Source: Sorangium cellulosum So ce56 (GTDB lineage: Bacteria > Myxococcota_A > Polyangia > Polyangiales > Polyangiaceae). Taken from it: a stretch of DNA of 64,000 nt. Every line of letters begins with the position of its first letter. The stretch's first letter is position 1. Positions 1 through 7,912 of the stretch are shown here, one piece after another. Location of the stretch: positions 12,946,501-13,010,500 of the forward strand of contig NC_010162.1 in NCBI RefSeq assembly GCF_000067165.1. The letters run 5' to 3'. The position numbers were made by a program, and so were the translations under genes. Under the pieces are notes generated by a model. It did no database searches. It was not told the origin of the DNA and saw nothing but the letters and a program-made list of their open reading frames with translations.

Positions 1-1
1 G

Positions 2-1072
2 GGCGCGGGCCACGAGGCGCTGAGCCGCCGCATCTCCCTCGGCAGCGACAGCGTGGACAGCGTGATCGAGGCCTATTTTGCGCGCGCGAGCGCGTACGGC
101 GACATCGGCGATGCGCCGGGCACGTGCGCCGCGGTCGCCGCGGCCGCGCTGGAGTCGAGCCTCAAGGTCGCCGCGAGCTGCCCGCGCGCCGCGCACGGCG
201 TGGTCGACGGCGCGCTGGACTGCGCGGAGTCGCCCCGGAGGGACGAGACCGATCCCGACCTCCTGCGCTGCGGTCCGGCCGCCGACGACCTCGCGGTGGG
301 GCTCTCCGGGCTCGCGCCGTCGTCCGTGTGGCTGACCCGCGTCTCGCTCCGGCTCGCGGCCGGGCAGCCCGGCGCGGACTGGCCGCTGACCTTCGGGGAG
401 GGCTCCGCGATCTCGCCGGTCGTGAGGGCCGGGCGTGTCCTCGTGGACGAGTGCTCCGGCGAGGCCGGCGCGGGCGGCTCGTCGGGCGTGGGCGGGCCCG
501 ACGGCCTGGGCGGCGGGCCGGGCAGCGGCGGATTTGGCCCGGCCAGCGGCTCGTCCGGCGCCGGGAACCCGCCGCCGGACGATGACGACACCTACGACGA
601 GCCGGCCGCCGACGTGGGCTGCGGCTGCTCCGGCACCGCCGATACGGTCGTCGTGGATGACACCGATCCGCAGGACGTCGAGGACGACGAGTACTACGCG
701 GAGGACGACGGCTGCAGCGGGGACACGAGCGAGCCGGCGCCCGAGGACGAGTACTACGCGGAGGACGACGGCTGCAGCGGGGACACGAGCGAGTCCGAGG
801 ACGAGTACTACGCGGAGGAGGACGACGGCTGCAGCGGGGACACGAGCGAGTCCGAGGACGAGTACTACGCGGAGGAGGACGACGGCTGCAGCGGGGATAC
901 CGACGACTCCGCCGAGTCGGAGGACTGCTCGATGGCGGGCGAGCGGAAGTCGAGCGCCCGGAAGAAGCGCGGGCCGAAGCTGTCGGTGATGGCGCTCGGG
1001 ATGTTTGCGCTGATCGCGCCCCTCCGCCGCGCGAGCCGGCCGCGGAAGGGCGGCGGGCGCGGCGGGCGGTAG
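2..1072 (+). CDS. Acidic Cys-repeat protein with C-terminal hydrophobic/Arg tail (5' end outside window)
   Basis: The frame is open to the window edge, so the true N-terminus lies upstream; the first internal start is GTG at 53. The visible 356 residues start with an Ala-rich region holding scattered Cys, pass through a Gly/Ser-rich linker, then carry four acidic units of the form DEYYAEDDGCSGDT. The end is a basic run, a hydrophobic stretch (LSVMALGMFALIAPL) and an Arg/Lys/Gly tail. One terminal helix followed by an Arg-rich end is the layout of MYXO-CTERM-type sorting tails in myxobacteria, but the usual compact Cys motif beside the helix is not clear, so this is analogy only. No catalytic domain recognised. 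An exported or surface-anchored role is inferred. Confidence 0.6.
   Translation, partial: GAGHEALSRRISLGSDSVDSVIEAYFARASAYGDIGDAPGTCAAVAAAALESSLKVAASCPRAAHGVVDGALDCAESPRRDETDPDLLRCGPAADDLAVGLSGLAPSSVWLTRVSLRLAAGQPGADWPLTFGEGSAISPVVRAGRVLVDECSGEAGAGGSSGVGGPDGLGGGPGSGGFGPASGSSGAGNPPPDDDDTYDEPAADVGCGCSGTADTVVVDDTDPQDVEDDEYYAEDDGCSGDTSEPAPEDEYYAEDDGCSGDTSESEDEYYAEEDDGCSGDTSESEDEYYAEEDDGCSGDTDDSAESEDCSMAGERKSSARKKRGPKLSVMALGMFALIAPLRRASRPRKGGGRGGR
680..901 (+). repeat. Four in-frame acidic repeats (DEYYAEDDGCSGDT unit)
   Basis: Four near-identical units of about 51-57 bp encode EDEYYAE(E)DDGCSGDTSE. Copies differ mainly by a PAPE insertion in the first spacer and an extra Glu codon in the last two. 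The low divergence suggests recent duplication. Confidence 0.85.
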
Positions 1073-1149
1073 GCCGCGCGGCGGCGCTCCGGGAGGGGGG
1101 GCGCACCGGGGGGCGGTTCCCGTGGCATACTCCCGGACGAGGTCATGAC

Positions 1150-1734
1150 GTGAACGCGCCCGCCCGCCGGCTCTCCTTCACCTACGCCGAGTACCTCGAG
1201 CAGGAGCGGGCGAGCCCGACGAAGCACGAGTTCCTCGGCGGCGAGATCTTCGACATGGCCGGCGGCACGCCGGAGCACGCGCGGCTCGCGGCGCGGGTGA
1301 CGGTGGCGCTCGGCGCGCAGCTCGGCCGGCGCCCCTGCGAGGTGTTCTCGTCCGACCTCCGCGTGCGCGTGCGCGCCACGGGCCTCGCCACCTACCCCGA
1401 CGTGAGCGTCGTCTGCGGCCCGATCGCGCGCGATCCCGAGGACAAGGACGCCGTGGTCAACCCGCTGGTGCTGGTCGAGGTGCTGTCGGACTCCTCGGAG
1501 GCCTACGATCGGGGAGAGAAATTCGCGCACTACCGCCGGATCCCCTCGCTGAGGGAGTACGTCCTGGTCTCCCAGGCGCACCGGAGGATCGAGGTCTTCC
1601 GGCGCAACGAGGACGGCACGTGGACGCTCTACGAGGCCGGGCCCGGCGAGCGCGCGCGGCTCGCGTCGATCGACGCCCTGCTCGATGTGGACGAGGTGTA
1701 CCGGGGCGCGCTCGAGGCCTCCGCGGCGGTCTGA
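1150..1734 (+). CDS. Uma2-family (DUF820) PD-(D/E)XK nuclease-like protein
   Basis: This 194-residue protein matches the Uma2/DUF820 family, a restriction-endonuclease-fold group that is expanded in cyanobacteria and myxobacteria and whose biological role is largely unknown. The family signature is visible: an N-terminal SPTKHEFLGGEIFDMAGG segment, then TYPDVSVV (about residue 82, active-site Asp), then LVLVEVLSDSSEAYDRGEKF (about 105-124, the E-x-x-S block), then REYVLVSQAHRRIEVF. Length is typical. The start is GTG at 1150; an ATG five bases upstream is out of frame. moeA follows after 25 bp, so the two may be co-transcribed, though a functional link is not expected. A second Uma2 protein lies at 60416-61306. 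Confidence 0.85.
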   Translation: MNAPARRLSFTYAEYLEQERASPTKHEFLGGEIFDMAGGTPEHARLAARVTVALGAQLGRRPCEVFSSDLRVRVRATGLATYPDVSVVCGPIARDPEDKDAVVNPLVLVEVLSDSSEAYDRGEKFAHYRRIPSLREYVLVSQAHRRIEVFRRNEDGTWTLYEAGPGERARLASIDALLDVDEVYRGALEASAAV

Positions 1735-1759
1735 GCGGCCGTCGTTCCACGGAGAGCCG

Positions 1760-3004
1760 ATGCGCGACGTCCGGATGCGGGGTTTTCGCGAGCACACGGC
1801 GGTCGAGCGCGCGCTCGAGGTCCTGGAGCGGCGGATCCAGCGGCTCGCCGACGAGCTGGTCCCGATCGCCGAGGCGGTCGGGCGGGTGGCGGTGGAGCCC
1901 GTGCGCGCGCGGATCAGCGTGCCGCACTTCGTCCGCGCGGCGATGGACGGTTACGCGCTGCTCGGCGAGGCGACCGCCGGCGCGGCTGCGCTCGCGCCGG
2001 TGGAGCTCGCGCTCGTGGGCGCGTCGTTCCCCGGGCGCCCGCACGCGGGCGCGATCCGCCGGGGCGAGGCCGTGCGGATCACGACCGGCGCGCCGGTGCC
2101 GGAGGGGGCGGACGCGGTGCTGGTGGCGGAGCGCGCGGAGGAGGGCGCGGGCCGCGACGGGGCGGCGGTCGTGCGGGCGCGCGAGCCGGTGCCGTCCGGC
2201 AAGCACGTCGCGGCGATCGGCGAGGACGTGCTGGAGGGCGCGGAGGTCGTGCCGGCAGGGCGCCGTCTGCGCCCGCAGGACGTCGGCGTGCTCGCCTCGA
2301 CCGGGGTCGCCGAGGTGCGCGTGGTGCGCAGGCCGTCGGTGCGGATCCTGATCACGGGCGACGAGCTCTTGCCGCCGGGGAGCGCGCCGAGCGGTGCGTG
2401 CATCGTCGACACGAACAGCCTGGTGCTCTCGGCGCTCGCGCGCCGTGACGGCGCGGAGGACATCGCCGTCGCGTACGTCCCCGACCGGCGCGAGGCGGTG
2501 CGCAGCGCCCTCGAGGCCGCGGGCGGGGACGTGGTGCTTGTCTCCGGCGGGTCGTCGGTCGGCTCGGAGGACCATGCGCCGCTCGTGCTCGCGGAGCTGG
2601 GTGAGGTGGTGGTCCACGGCGTCGCGATGCGCCCCGCGAAGCCCGCCGGGTTCGGCTTCTTGCCCGGGGGGCGGGCGGTGTTCCTGCTGCCGGGCAACCC
2701 GGTGTCGTGCCTCTGCGCCTACGAGTTCTTCGCCGGCCCGTCGATCCGCGCCCTCGGCGGCCTGCCGCGCGCGTGGCCGCACCGGCGGCGGCGGTGCGTG
2801 GTGGCGAGCGAGATCGTCTCTCAGCCCGGGCGCGTCGATTACGTGAGGGTGCGTGTCGAGGGAGATCGGGTGTTTCCGATCGCGACGAGCGGCGCGTCCA
2901 TCCTGTCGTCCACGACGCGCGCGGACGGCGTGGTCATCGTGCAGGCCGAGGAAGCGGTGATCGGCGAGGGCGCCGAGGTCGAGGTGCTGCTCTACGACGC
3001 GTGA
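1760..3004 (+). CDS. moeA: Molybdopterin molybdenumtransferase MoeA
   Basis: MoeA inserts molybdate into adenylated molybdopterin, the last step in making molybdenum cofactor, in the cytoplasm. The 414-residue length is normal. Family landmarks are present in order: the early FVRAAMDGYAL block, TTGAPVPEGADAVLVAE, the catalytic-domain segments ITGDELLPPG and VSGGSSVGSEDH, and KPAGFGFLPGGRAVFLLPGN near the C-terminal domain. The start is ATG 1760 with GGAGAG six bases upstream; a longer in-frame start at 1685 would run into the upstream Uma2 gene and encodes non-family residues. mobA, another gene of the same pathway, lies about 20 kb away at 22735, so the pathway genes are dispersed here. Confidence 0.95.
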   Translation: MRDVRMRGFREHTAVERALEVLERRIQRLADELVPIAEAVGRVAVEPVRARISVPHFVRAAMDGYALLGEATAGAAALAPVELALVGASFPGRPHAGAIRRGEAVRITTGAPVPEGADAVLVAERAEEGAGRDGAAVVRAREPVPSGKHVAAIGEDVLEGAEVVPAGRRLRPQDVGVLASTGVAEVRVVRRPSVRILITGDELLPPGSAPSGACIVDTNSLVLSALARRDGAEDIAVAYVPDRREAVRSALEAAGGDVVLVSGGSSVGSEDHAPLVLAELGEVVVHGVAMRPAKPAGFGFLPGGRAVFLLPGNPVSCLCAYEFFAGPSIRALGGLPRAWPHRRRRCVVASEIVSQPGRVDYVRVRVEGDRVFPIATSGASILSSTTRADGVVIVQAEEAVIGEGAEVEVLLYDA

Positions 3005-3084
3005 GGCGGGGGAGGGGCGCCGCGCTTGGAGCACGTTTCGGGGGCATCCGGTGGCGCCGCGGCACGCGTGGTAAGGTGTGCCGC

Positions 3085-3462
3085 ATGCAGATCGCTTCTC
3101 GGATCGTCGTCACGTTGATCGGAGTCCTTCACATCTACATCCTCATCCTGGAGATGTTCTTGTGGCGCTCGGAACGAGCGTACAAAGCGTTCGGTACAAC
3201 CCCCGAGGTCGCCGCGATCACCGCGCCGCTGGCGGCCAACCAGGGGCTCTACAACGGATTCCTCGCCGCGGGCCTGCTCTGGGGCGTCATCCATCCGAAC
3301 AGGGCCTTTGCATGGCAAATCCAGACCTTCTTCCTCCTCTGCGTGGCCGTCGCCGGTGTCTACGGCGCCGCGACGGCAAAGCGATCCATCCTGTTCGTGC
3401 AGACCGTCCCGTCGGCCATCGGCCTCGCCTTGGTCCTGCTCGCAAACCAGGCGGGTGGCTGA
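3085..3462 (+). CDS. DUF1304-family small integral membrane protein
   Basis: This 125-residue protein has about four hydrophobic segments (residues 5-25, 50-70, 76-97 and 103-121) and matches DUF1304: an opening VVTLIGVLHIYILILEMFLW, a central NQGLYNGFLAAGLLWG and a QTVPSAIGLALVLL end. Its length is typical of that family. Biochemical function is unknown. It follows moeA by 80 bp on the same strand with no obvious functional relation. A large inverted-repeat structure begins exactly at its stop codon. Confidence 0.85.
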   Translation: MQIASRIVVTLIGVLHIYILILEMFLWRSERAYKAFGTTPEVAAITAPLAANQGLYNGFLAAGLLWGVIHPNRAFAWQIQTFFLLCVAVAGVYGAATAKRSILFVQTVPSAIGLALVLLANQAGG

Positions 3463-3578
3463 AGCGAAGCGGCTCGGCCGGCGGCGTCCGCGCGGCGGCG
3501 CGCCGCGGGACCCAACCTGGGACGCGGCGCGTCCGTTTCAAATTTCCGCGGTCCCGGACCGTGAAACCGCTTCGCTTC
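3461..3578. other. Nested inverted repeat / cruciform-like element
   Basis: GAAGCGAAGCGG at 3461-3472, overlapping the DUF1304 stop codon, has a perfect 12-bp inverted partner at 3567-3578. Nested inside is a hairpin at 3500-3530: GCGCCGCG pairs with CGCGGCGC (8 bp), then CCCA/TGGG around a 3-nt loop. It may be a transcription terminator, a structured RNA or the ends of a tiny mobile element. No coding is seen in it. Confidence 0.6.
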
Positions 3579-3824
3579 CAAAGGACGGGTCGGCGCTCGA
3601 GGCGCACCGAAGGACGAACTCCGCCGATGATGAAAGAATCCATCGACAACGGTCTTCTCCGCGCGCCATCCCGGGCCGAATCCTGGATGCCAGGCACCCA
3701 AGATGCGATAGGGTAGGCCTCGGCGCTGAGCGCTTTGCGGGCGACGTTCGTCCTGTCGGCATCGCACGGCCGGCCCCCCCAATTCCGCTCTTGTGTTCTG
3801 ATCGCGACCGGGCGCGACGAGGTA
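3579..3824. other. Non-coding gap
   Basis: Together with the structured element to its left this fills the 362-bp gap between DUF1304 and the esterase gene. The in-frame extension of the esterase frame to 3735 has no family similarity. No convincing promoter or small gene was seen. Confidence 0.4.
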
Positions 3825-4871
3825 ATGACCATGACCCAGATGAACCGCACACTCCGAGGCACTGCCAGATTCCTGCTCCTCCCATTGCTCGCCATGCTCG
3901 CTGCGTCGGGTTGTGGCGAGTCCTCTTCGCCCGGCGCGACCGGTGATACCGACAACACCGGAGGGACCGGTCCGGGGACCGGAGGCGGCGCCGCGAGCAG
4001 CACGACCGCGGGGACCGGAGGCGGCGCCGCGAGCAGCACGACCGCGGGGACCGGGGGCGACGCCGCGAGCAGCACGACCGCGGGGACCGGGGGCGGCGCC
4101 ACGAGCAGCACGACCGCGGGGACCGGATCGGACAGCAGCGGGGCAGGCACCGGCGGCGCGCCGAACTCACGTCCGACGTTTCACATCTTCATGCTCATGG
4201 GCCAGTCGAACATGGCTGGCGTCGCGGCCAAGCAGGCCAGTGACCAGAACTCCGACCAGCGGCTCAAGGTCCTCGGCGGGTGCAACCAGCCGGCCGGACA
4301 GTGGAACTTGGCCAATCCGCCGCTCAGCGATTGCCCTGGTGAATCGCGAATTAACCTGTCGACGTCGGTCGACCCAGGCATCTGGTTCGGCAAGACCCTG
4401 CTCGGAAAGCTGCGTGAGGGGGATACGATCGGGTTGATCGGTACTGCTGAGAGCGGTGAGTCGATCAACACGTTCATCTCAGGTGGCTCACATCACCAGA
4501 CGATCTTGAACAAGATCGCCAAGGCGAAGACGGCCGAGAATGCGCGCTTCGCGGGCATCATCTTCCACCAGGGTGAGACCGACACCGGCCAGAGCTCATG
4601 GCCCGGCAAGGTCGTTCAGCTCTATAACGAGATGAAGGCAGCCTGGGGTGTCGACTACGACGTTCCCTTCATCCTCGGGGAGCTGCCTGCGGGCGGATGT
4701 TGCAGCGTGCATAACAACCTCGTGCACCAGGCGGCCGACATGCTGCCTGATGGATACTGGATCTCCCAGGAGGGGACCAAGGTCATGGATCAGTACCACT
4801 TCGATCATGCGTCCGTCGTCCTCATGGGCACGCGTTATGGTGAGAAGATGATCGAAGCCTTGAAGTGGTAA
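3825..4871 (+). CDS. Lipoprotein carbohydrate esterase, SASA/DUF303 (sialate O-acetylesterase-like)
   Basis: A 348-residue exported lipoprotein. The signal peptide ends in a lipobox (MLAASGC), followed by a low-complexity linker of four GTGGGAASSTTA-type units (about residues 52-99). The catalytic domain starts at THIS family's hallmark FMLMGQSNMAG (SGNH-type Ser in GQSN) and later has IIFHQGETD and a C-terminal YHFDHASVVLMG segment that may supply the catalytic His. This matches the SASA/DUF303 (CE6-like) group, which removes acetyl groups from plant polysaccharides or sialic acids; the substrate here is unknown. In-frame ATGs at 3825, 3831 and 3843 are all possible starts. The nearby GH11 xylanase and BNR-4 lipoprotein suggest polysaccharide use, but they are not in one operon. 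Confidence 0.85.
   Translation: MTMTQMNRTLRGTARFLLLPLLAMLAASGCGESSSPGATGDTDNTGGTGPGTGGGAASSTTAGTGGGAASSTTAGTGGDAASSTTAGTGGGATSSTTAGTGSDSSGAGTGGAPNSRPTFHIFMLMGQSNMAGVAAKQASDQNSDQRLKVLGGCNQPAGQWNLANPPLSDCPGESRINLSTSVDPGIWFGKTLLGKLREGDTIGLIGTAESGESINTFISGGSHHQTILNKIAKAKTAENARFAGIIFHQGETDTGQSSWPGKVVQLYNEMKAAWGVDYDVPFILGELPAGGCCSVHNNLVHQAADMLPDGYWISQEGTKVMDQYHFDHASVVLMGTRYGEKMIEALKW
3978..4121 (+). repeat. Four 36-bp tandem repeats encoding a Thr/Gly/Ser linker
   Basis: Units 3978-4013, 4014-4049, 4050-4085 and 4086-4121 are nearly identical and encode GTGGGAASSTTA. They form the linker between lipid anchor and esterase domain. Copy number could vary by slippage. Confidence 0.9.
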
Positions 4872-4905
4872 CCTGAGGCATCCTCTCCTCCCGCCGGAGC
4901 GGGCG

Positions 4906-4923
4906 CGGGCCGTCGCCGGCCCG
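4906..4923. terminator. Hairpin between convergent genes
   Basis: CGGGCCG and CGGCCCG form a perfect 7-bp stem with a 4-nt loop (TCGC). It sits in the 73-bp gap between the convergent ends of the esterase gene (4871) and the TonB-dependent receptor gene (4945). No T-tract follows, so it is a candidate bidirectional terminator only. Confidence 0.45.
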
Positions 4924-4944
4924 GGGCGCCGCGCCTCCCGGGCG

Positions 4945-7464
4945 TCAGAACCCGCCCTCCAGGCCGAAGTTCGGGACGGTGACAGGCCCGAATGTCGTCG
5001 GCTTGCACGGCGAGAACGCATCGCACCTCCCCGGCAAGGTCTCCTTCGATAACGTGGTGTTGAGCACGTCGAGGACGACCGCCAGCCAGCCCGACTTCCC
5101 GATCGACCAGCGCTTCTCCAGACGGACATCCAGGCGGAAGAACGGCGGCAGCCGCTCCCACCGCGCCGCTCCGCCGGCGAGGGATCCGGAGCCTCCGGGG
5201 ACGCCGCTGATCGGCGGGAGCGTCGCGCCGTCGATCCTCTGGGGGAGCCCGGAGTAGAACACGACGCGCCCGCCAGCCCTGTATCCGCGACCGAGGTCGT
5301 AGGTCAGCGCGACGTTCGCCACGTGGGTCCTGTCGAACGAGCTCACTTGCCGGCTTCGGCCGATGCTGCGTGTGGAGCGCGACAGCGTGTACGACGCGAA
5401 CCCGCCGACGCGCCGCGTGAGCCGCCGGTGGGCCGACAGCTCCACGCCGGTCGCGGCGCCGAGCGCGCGGAGCGTGAAGGCGTCCTCGGCCGACTCGAGG
5501 CCCAGCGCGCCGAGCGCGTCGGTCATGTTGAAGAACGCGTTGTGGAACACCGAGACCGTGGCCGTGATGTCCTCCGGCAGCGCGAGCTCGACGCCGGCGC
5601 TCGACTGGAAGCTCCGCTGGAGGCCGTCCTGGAGGCGCGGGCGGACGCCGGGGATCGGGACGACGAAGCTCGGCAGCTGGGAGGCGACGCCGTGCGCCTG
5701 CACGAACGTCACCCCGCGCCCGAGCGAGAGCCGCGCCGAGAGCCGCGGATCGACGGCGAGCGCGACCGTGCCGTCCGAGTGGTAGAGATCGAGCCGGAGC
5801 CCGGGGGTGATGCGCAGGCGCGGGGTGATCGCGATGTCGGACTCGATGTAGCCGCCCACCGTGAGGTCGACGCGGCTGCGGCCAAAGAGGAAATCGTCGG
5901 CGGGGGAGTCGTCGTCATCGTCCGGCGCGACGCCGCCCGGAGGGGCGTCGGCGCCGATCCCGAGATCGAGCTCGTTGTCGTCGACCACGGCGTCGATGCC
6001 GGCGCGGATCATCGTCTCGCCGCGCAGCCGGTGAGCGAGCGAGAGGCGCGCGCCGAGGCTCCGCGTCAGCGCTTTCTGGCCGTCCTCGATCCCCGTCTCG
6101 TCGTGGCCGAGCGTCAGCGCGCCGCGCAGCGCGCTGCCCTGGCCATAGGCCTGGTCGTACCGGAGATCGAGCCGGTGAAACGTCGTGTCGAAGAGGGTCG
6201 TCTCCTCGCCGTCTTCCTCGCTCGCGAGGAAGTCGTGGGCGCCGAACGCGAAGAGGCTCACCCGGCCTTCCGGGGCGACCTCGTAGGACAGCCGGGCCTG
6301 GTAATCCCAGTAATCGAGCGCGACCTCGGGGGCGGCGAGCGAGAGGAGCAACGCCGTGTACGAGTAGCGGCCGCCCAGGAGCGCGGCCCCTCGGTTTCCG
6401 GCGAAGGGGCCCTCGACGAGCCCGCCCACGTCGACGAGCCGCAGCATGCCCTCACCGTGCCAGTACGGGAGCGGCGGCGTCGTCTCGCCCGCGACGATGC
6501 CGCCGGCGTACCGACCGTGACGCGCGGGGTAGCCGCCAGGGTAGAGGTCGACGCGATCGACGATGCCGGGATGGACCACGGAGGGCCCGAGCCCGAGGTG
6601 ATAGAGGTAGGGGACGCGGATGCCGTCGAGGAAATAGCCGACGTTGCCCGGCGGTGAGCCGCGAACGTAGAAGAACGGCAGCCCCGAGACGATGGGCGTC
6701 ACCCCGGGGAGCACCTCGAGGGCGCGGAAGGGGTCGCCGAACGCGCCGGGGATGATCCTGACCTCGCCGCGGCTCAAGCTGGAGACGCCGGGCGCCGGCT
6801 GCTCGCCGCGCACGGTGACCTCGATCGCACGCGGCGCGCTCGGCGCCGGCCCGGCTGCCGTGGCCGGGCGCTCCGGCGCGGGCGCGGAGGCGCCGGGCGG
6901 CGCGGCTGCGGAGGCGTCGGGCGGCGCGGCTGCGGAGGCGTCGGGCGGCGCGGGCGACGCGGCTTCGGTGAAGCGGACCTCGACGCGGATCCTGGCGGCG
7001 ACCGGCGCGCCGCTCCTGGTGGCCGGCGCAAAGCGGAACGACGTTGCGGCGGCCACGGCGGCCGATGCGAACGGCTCCACGCCATCCTCGGCGACCGCGG
7101 AGCGGACGGTCCCGTCCGCGTTGACCGTGAGGACGAGGCGGACCGTCGCGTCACCATGCGCCCCAGCTGGGTAGTCGGCGCTGAGCGGCGTGAGCGGCGC
7201 TGGTGGGACGAGCGCCGCCGGCGGCGCATCGGGGGGCGGCGCCGCCGGCGGCGCATCGGGAGGCGGCACCGCGGGCGGCGCATCGGGGGGCGGCACCGCG
7301 GGCGGCGCATCGCCGGACGGCTTCGCCGGCGGCGCATCGCCGGACGGCTCCGCAGGCGGCTTTGCATGGGGCAGCGGCGTGTCGGGCGCGGCGGCGGCGA
7401 GGCACGGCGCGAGCGCGCTCGCGAGCAGCGCCGCGGCTGCCGTGGATCGCCGGAGGGAGCGCAT
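4945..7464 (-). CDS. TonB-dependent outer-membrane receptor with N-terminal TonB-C-like domain
   Basis: An outer-membrane transporter, 839 residues from the chosen ATG at 7464, which gives a clean signal peptide (MRSLRRSTAAAALLASALAP). The frame continues to ATG 7668 and has an alternative ATG at 7560. After the signal comes a Pro/Ala linker with repeated PPPDAPPA units (about 35-88), then a TonB C-terminal-like domain (about 90-165: ATVRLVLTVNADGTVRSA and a later FRFAPA segment), a second Pro/Ala linker, then a plug domain (about 215-320; RGSPPGNVGYFLDGIRVPYL) and a beta-barrel ending in Phe (FGLEGGF), typical of outer-membrane insertion. Fusion of an energiser-like domain to a receptor is recurrent in myxobacteria. 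The substrate is unknown. No ExbB/ExbD genes are adjacent. Confidence 0.88.
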   Translation of the reverse strand: MRSLRRSTAAAALLASALAPCLAAAAPDTPLPHAKPPAEPSGDAPPAKPSGDAPPAVPPPDAPPAVPPPDAPPAAPPPDAPPAALVPPAPLTPLSADYPAGAHGDATVRLVLTVNADGTVRSAVAEDGVEPFASAAVAAATSFRFAPATRSGAPVAARIRVEVRFTEAASPAPPDASAAAPPDASAAAPPGASAPAPERPATAAGPAPSAPRAIEVTVRGEQPAPGVSSLSRGEVRIIPGAFGDPFRALEVLPGVTPIVSGLPFFYVRGSPPGNVGYFLDGIRVPYLYHLGLGPSVVHPGIVDRVDLYPGGYPARHGRYAGGIVAGETTPPLPYWHGEGMLRLVDVGGLVEGPFAGNRGAALLGGRYSYTALLLSLAAPEVALDYWDYQARLSYEVAPEGRVSLFAFGAHDFLASEEDGEETTLFDTTFHRLDLRYDQAYGQGSALRGALTLGHDETGIEDGQKALTRSLGARLSLAHRLRGETMIRAGIDAVVDDNELDLGIGADAPPGGVAPDDDDDSPADDFLFGRSRVDLTVGGYIESDIAITPRLRITPGLRLDLYHSDGTVALAVDPRLSARLSLGRGVTFVQAHGVASQLPSFVVPIPGVRPRLQDGLQRSFQSSAGVELALPEDITATVSVFHNAFFNMTDALGALGLESAEDAFTLRALGAATGVELSAHRRLTRRVGGFASYTLSRSTRSIGRSRQVSSFDRTHVANVALTYDLGRGYRAGGRVVFYSGLPQRIDGATLPPISGVPGGSGSLAGGAARWERLPPFFRLDVRLEKRWSIGKSGWLAVVLDVLNTTLSKETLPGRCDAFSPCKPTTFGPVTVPNFGLEGGF

Positions 7465-7912
7465 CGCCGCGCCGCGGAGGGGCGGCCCGGCGACGACCAG
7501 CGCGGAGCGCTGCGCCGAAGAGCGTGGCGACCAAGGGATCGAAACGATGGAATTTTTCATGTGAGCGGCGCTCGTGCCGGCGTCCTGACGGGCTTCCCGG
7601 GGAACCGGTCGATCGGATCGCTCTCGTAGGATCGAGCTTCCCGGAGGTCGACCGCCAGCTCCAGCCATGATCTACGCCGAACGACCGCTCACTTCCCCCT
7701 CACTTCCCCCTCACTTCCCCCTCACCGGCTCGAACACCACGCCGCGCTGCCAGGTCTCCCTGGGGAGCGCCCTCTTCGGACCGCTCTGGTCGGCGGGCGA
7801 TGACAGCGCAATGCGATTGCTGGAGAGCTACCTGCCGCGAATCCTTCAACGACGATCACCGCTTGCCTCGCTTGGTACCGCCGCGGCACGGCGAGTATCC
7901 TCGCGCAAACGC
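7465..7912. other. Divergent intergenic region with 3 x 11-bp tandem repeat
   Basis: This 448-bp region separates the divergent receptor and BNR-4 genes and should hold both promoters, though no convincing -35/-10 pair was picked out. It contains three head-to-tail copies of CACTTCCCCCT at 7690-7722. The 11-bp period is close to one DNA helical turn. No protein-coding gene is supported, apart from possible upstream start codons for the receptor at 7560 and 7668. Confidence 0.5.
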
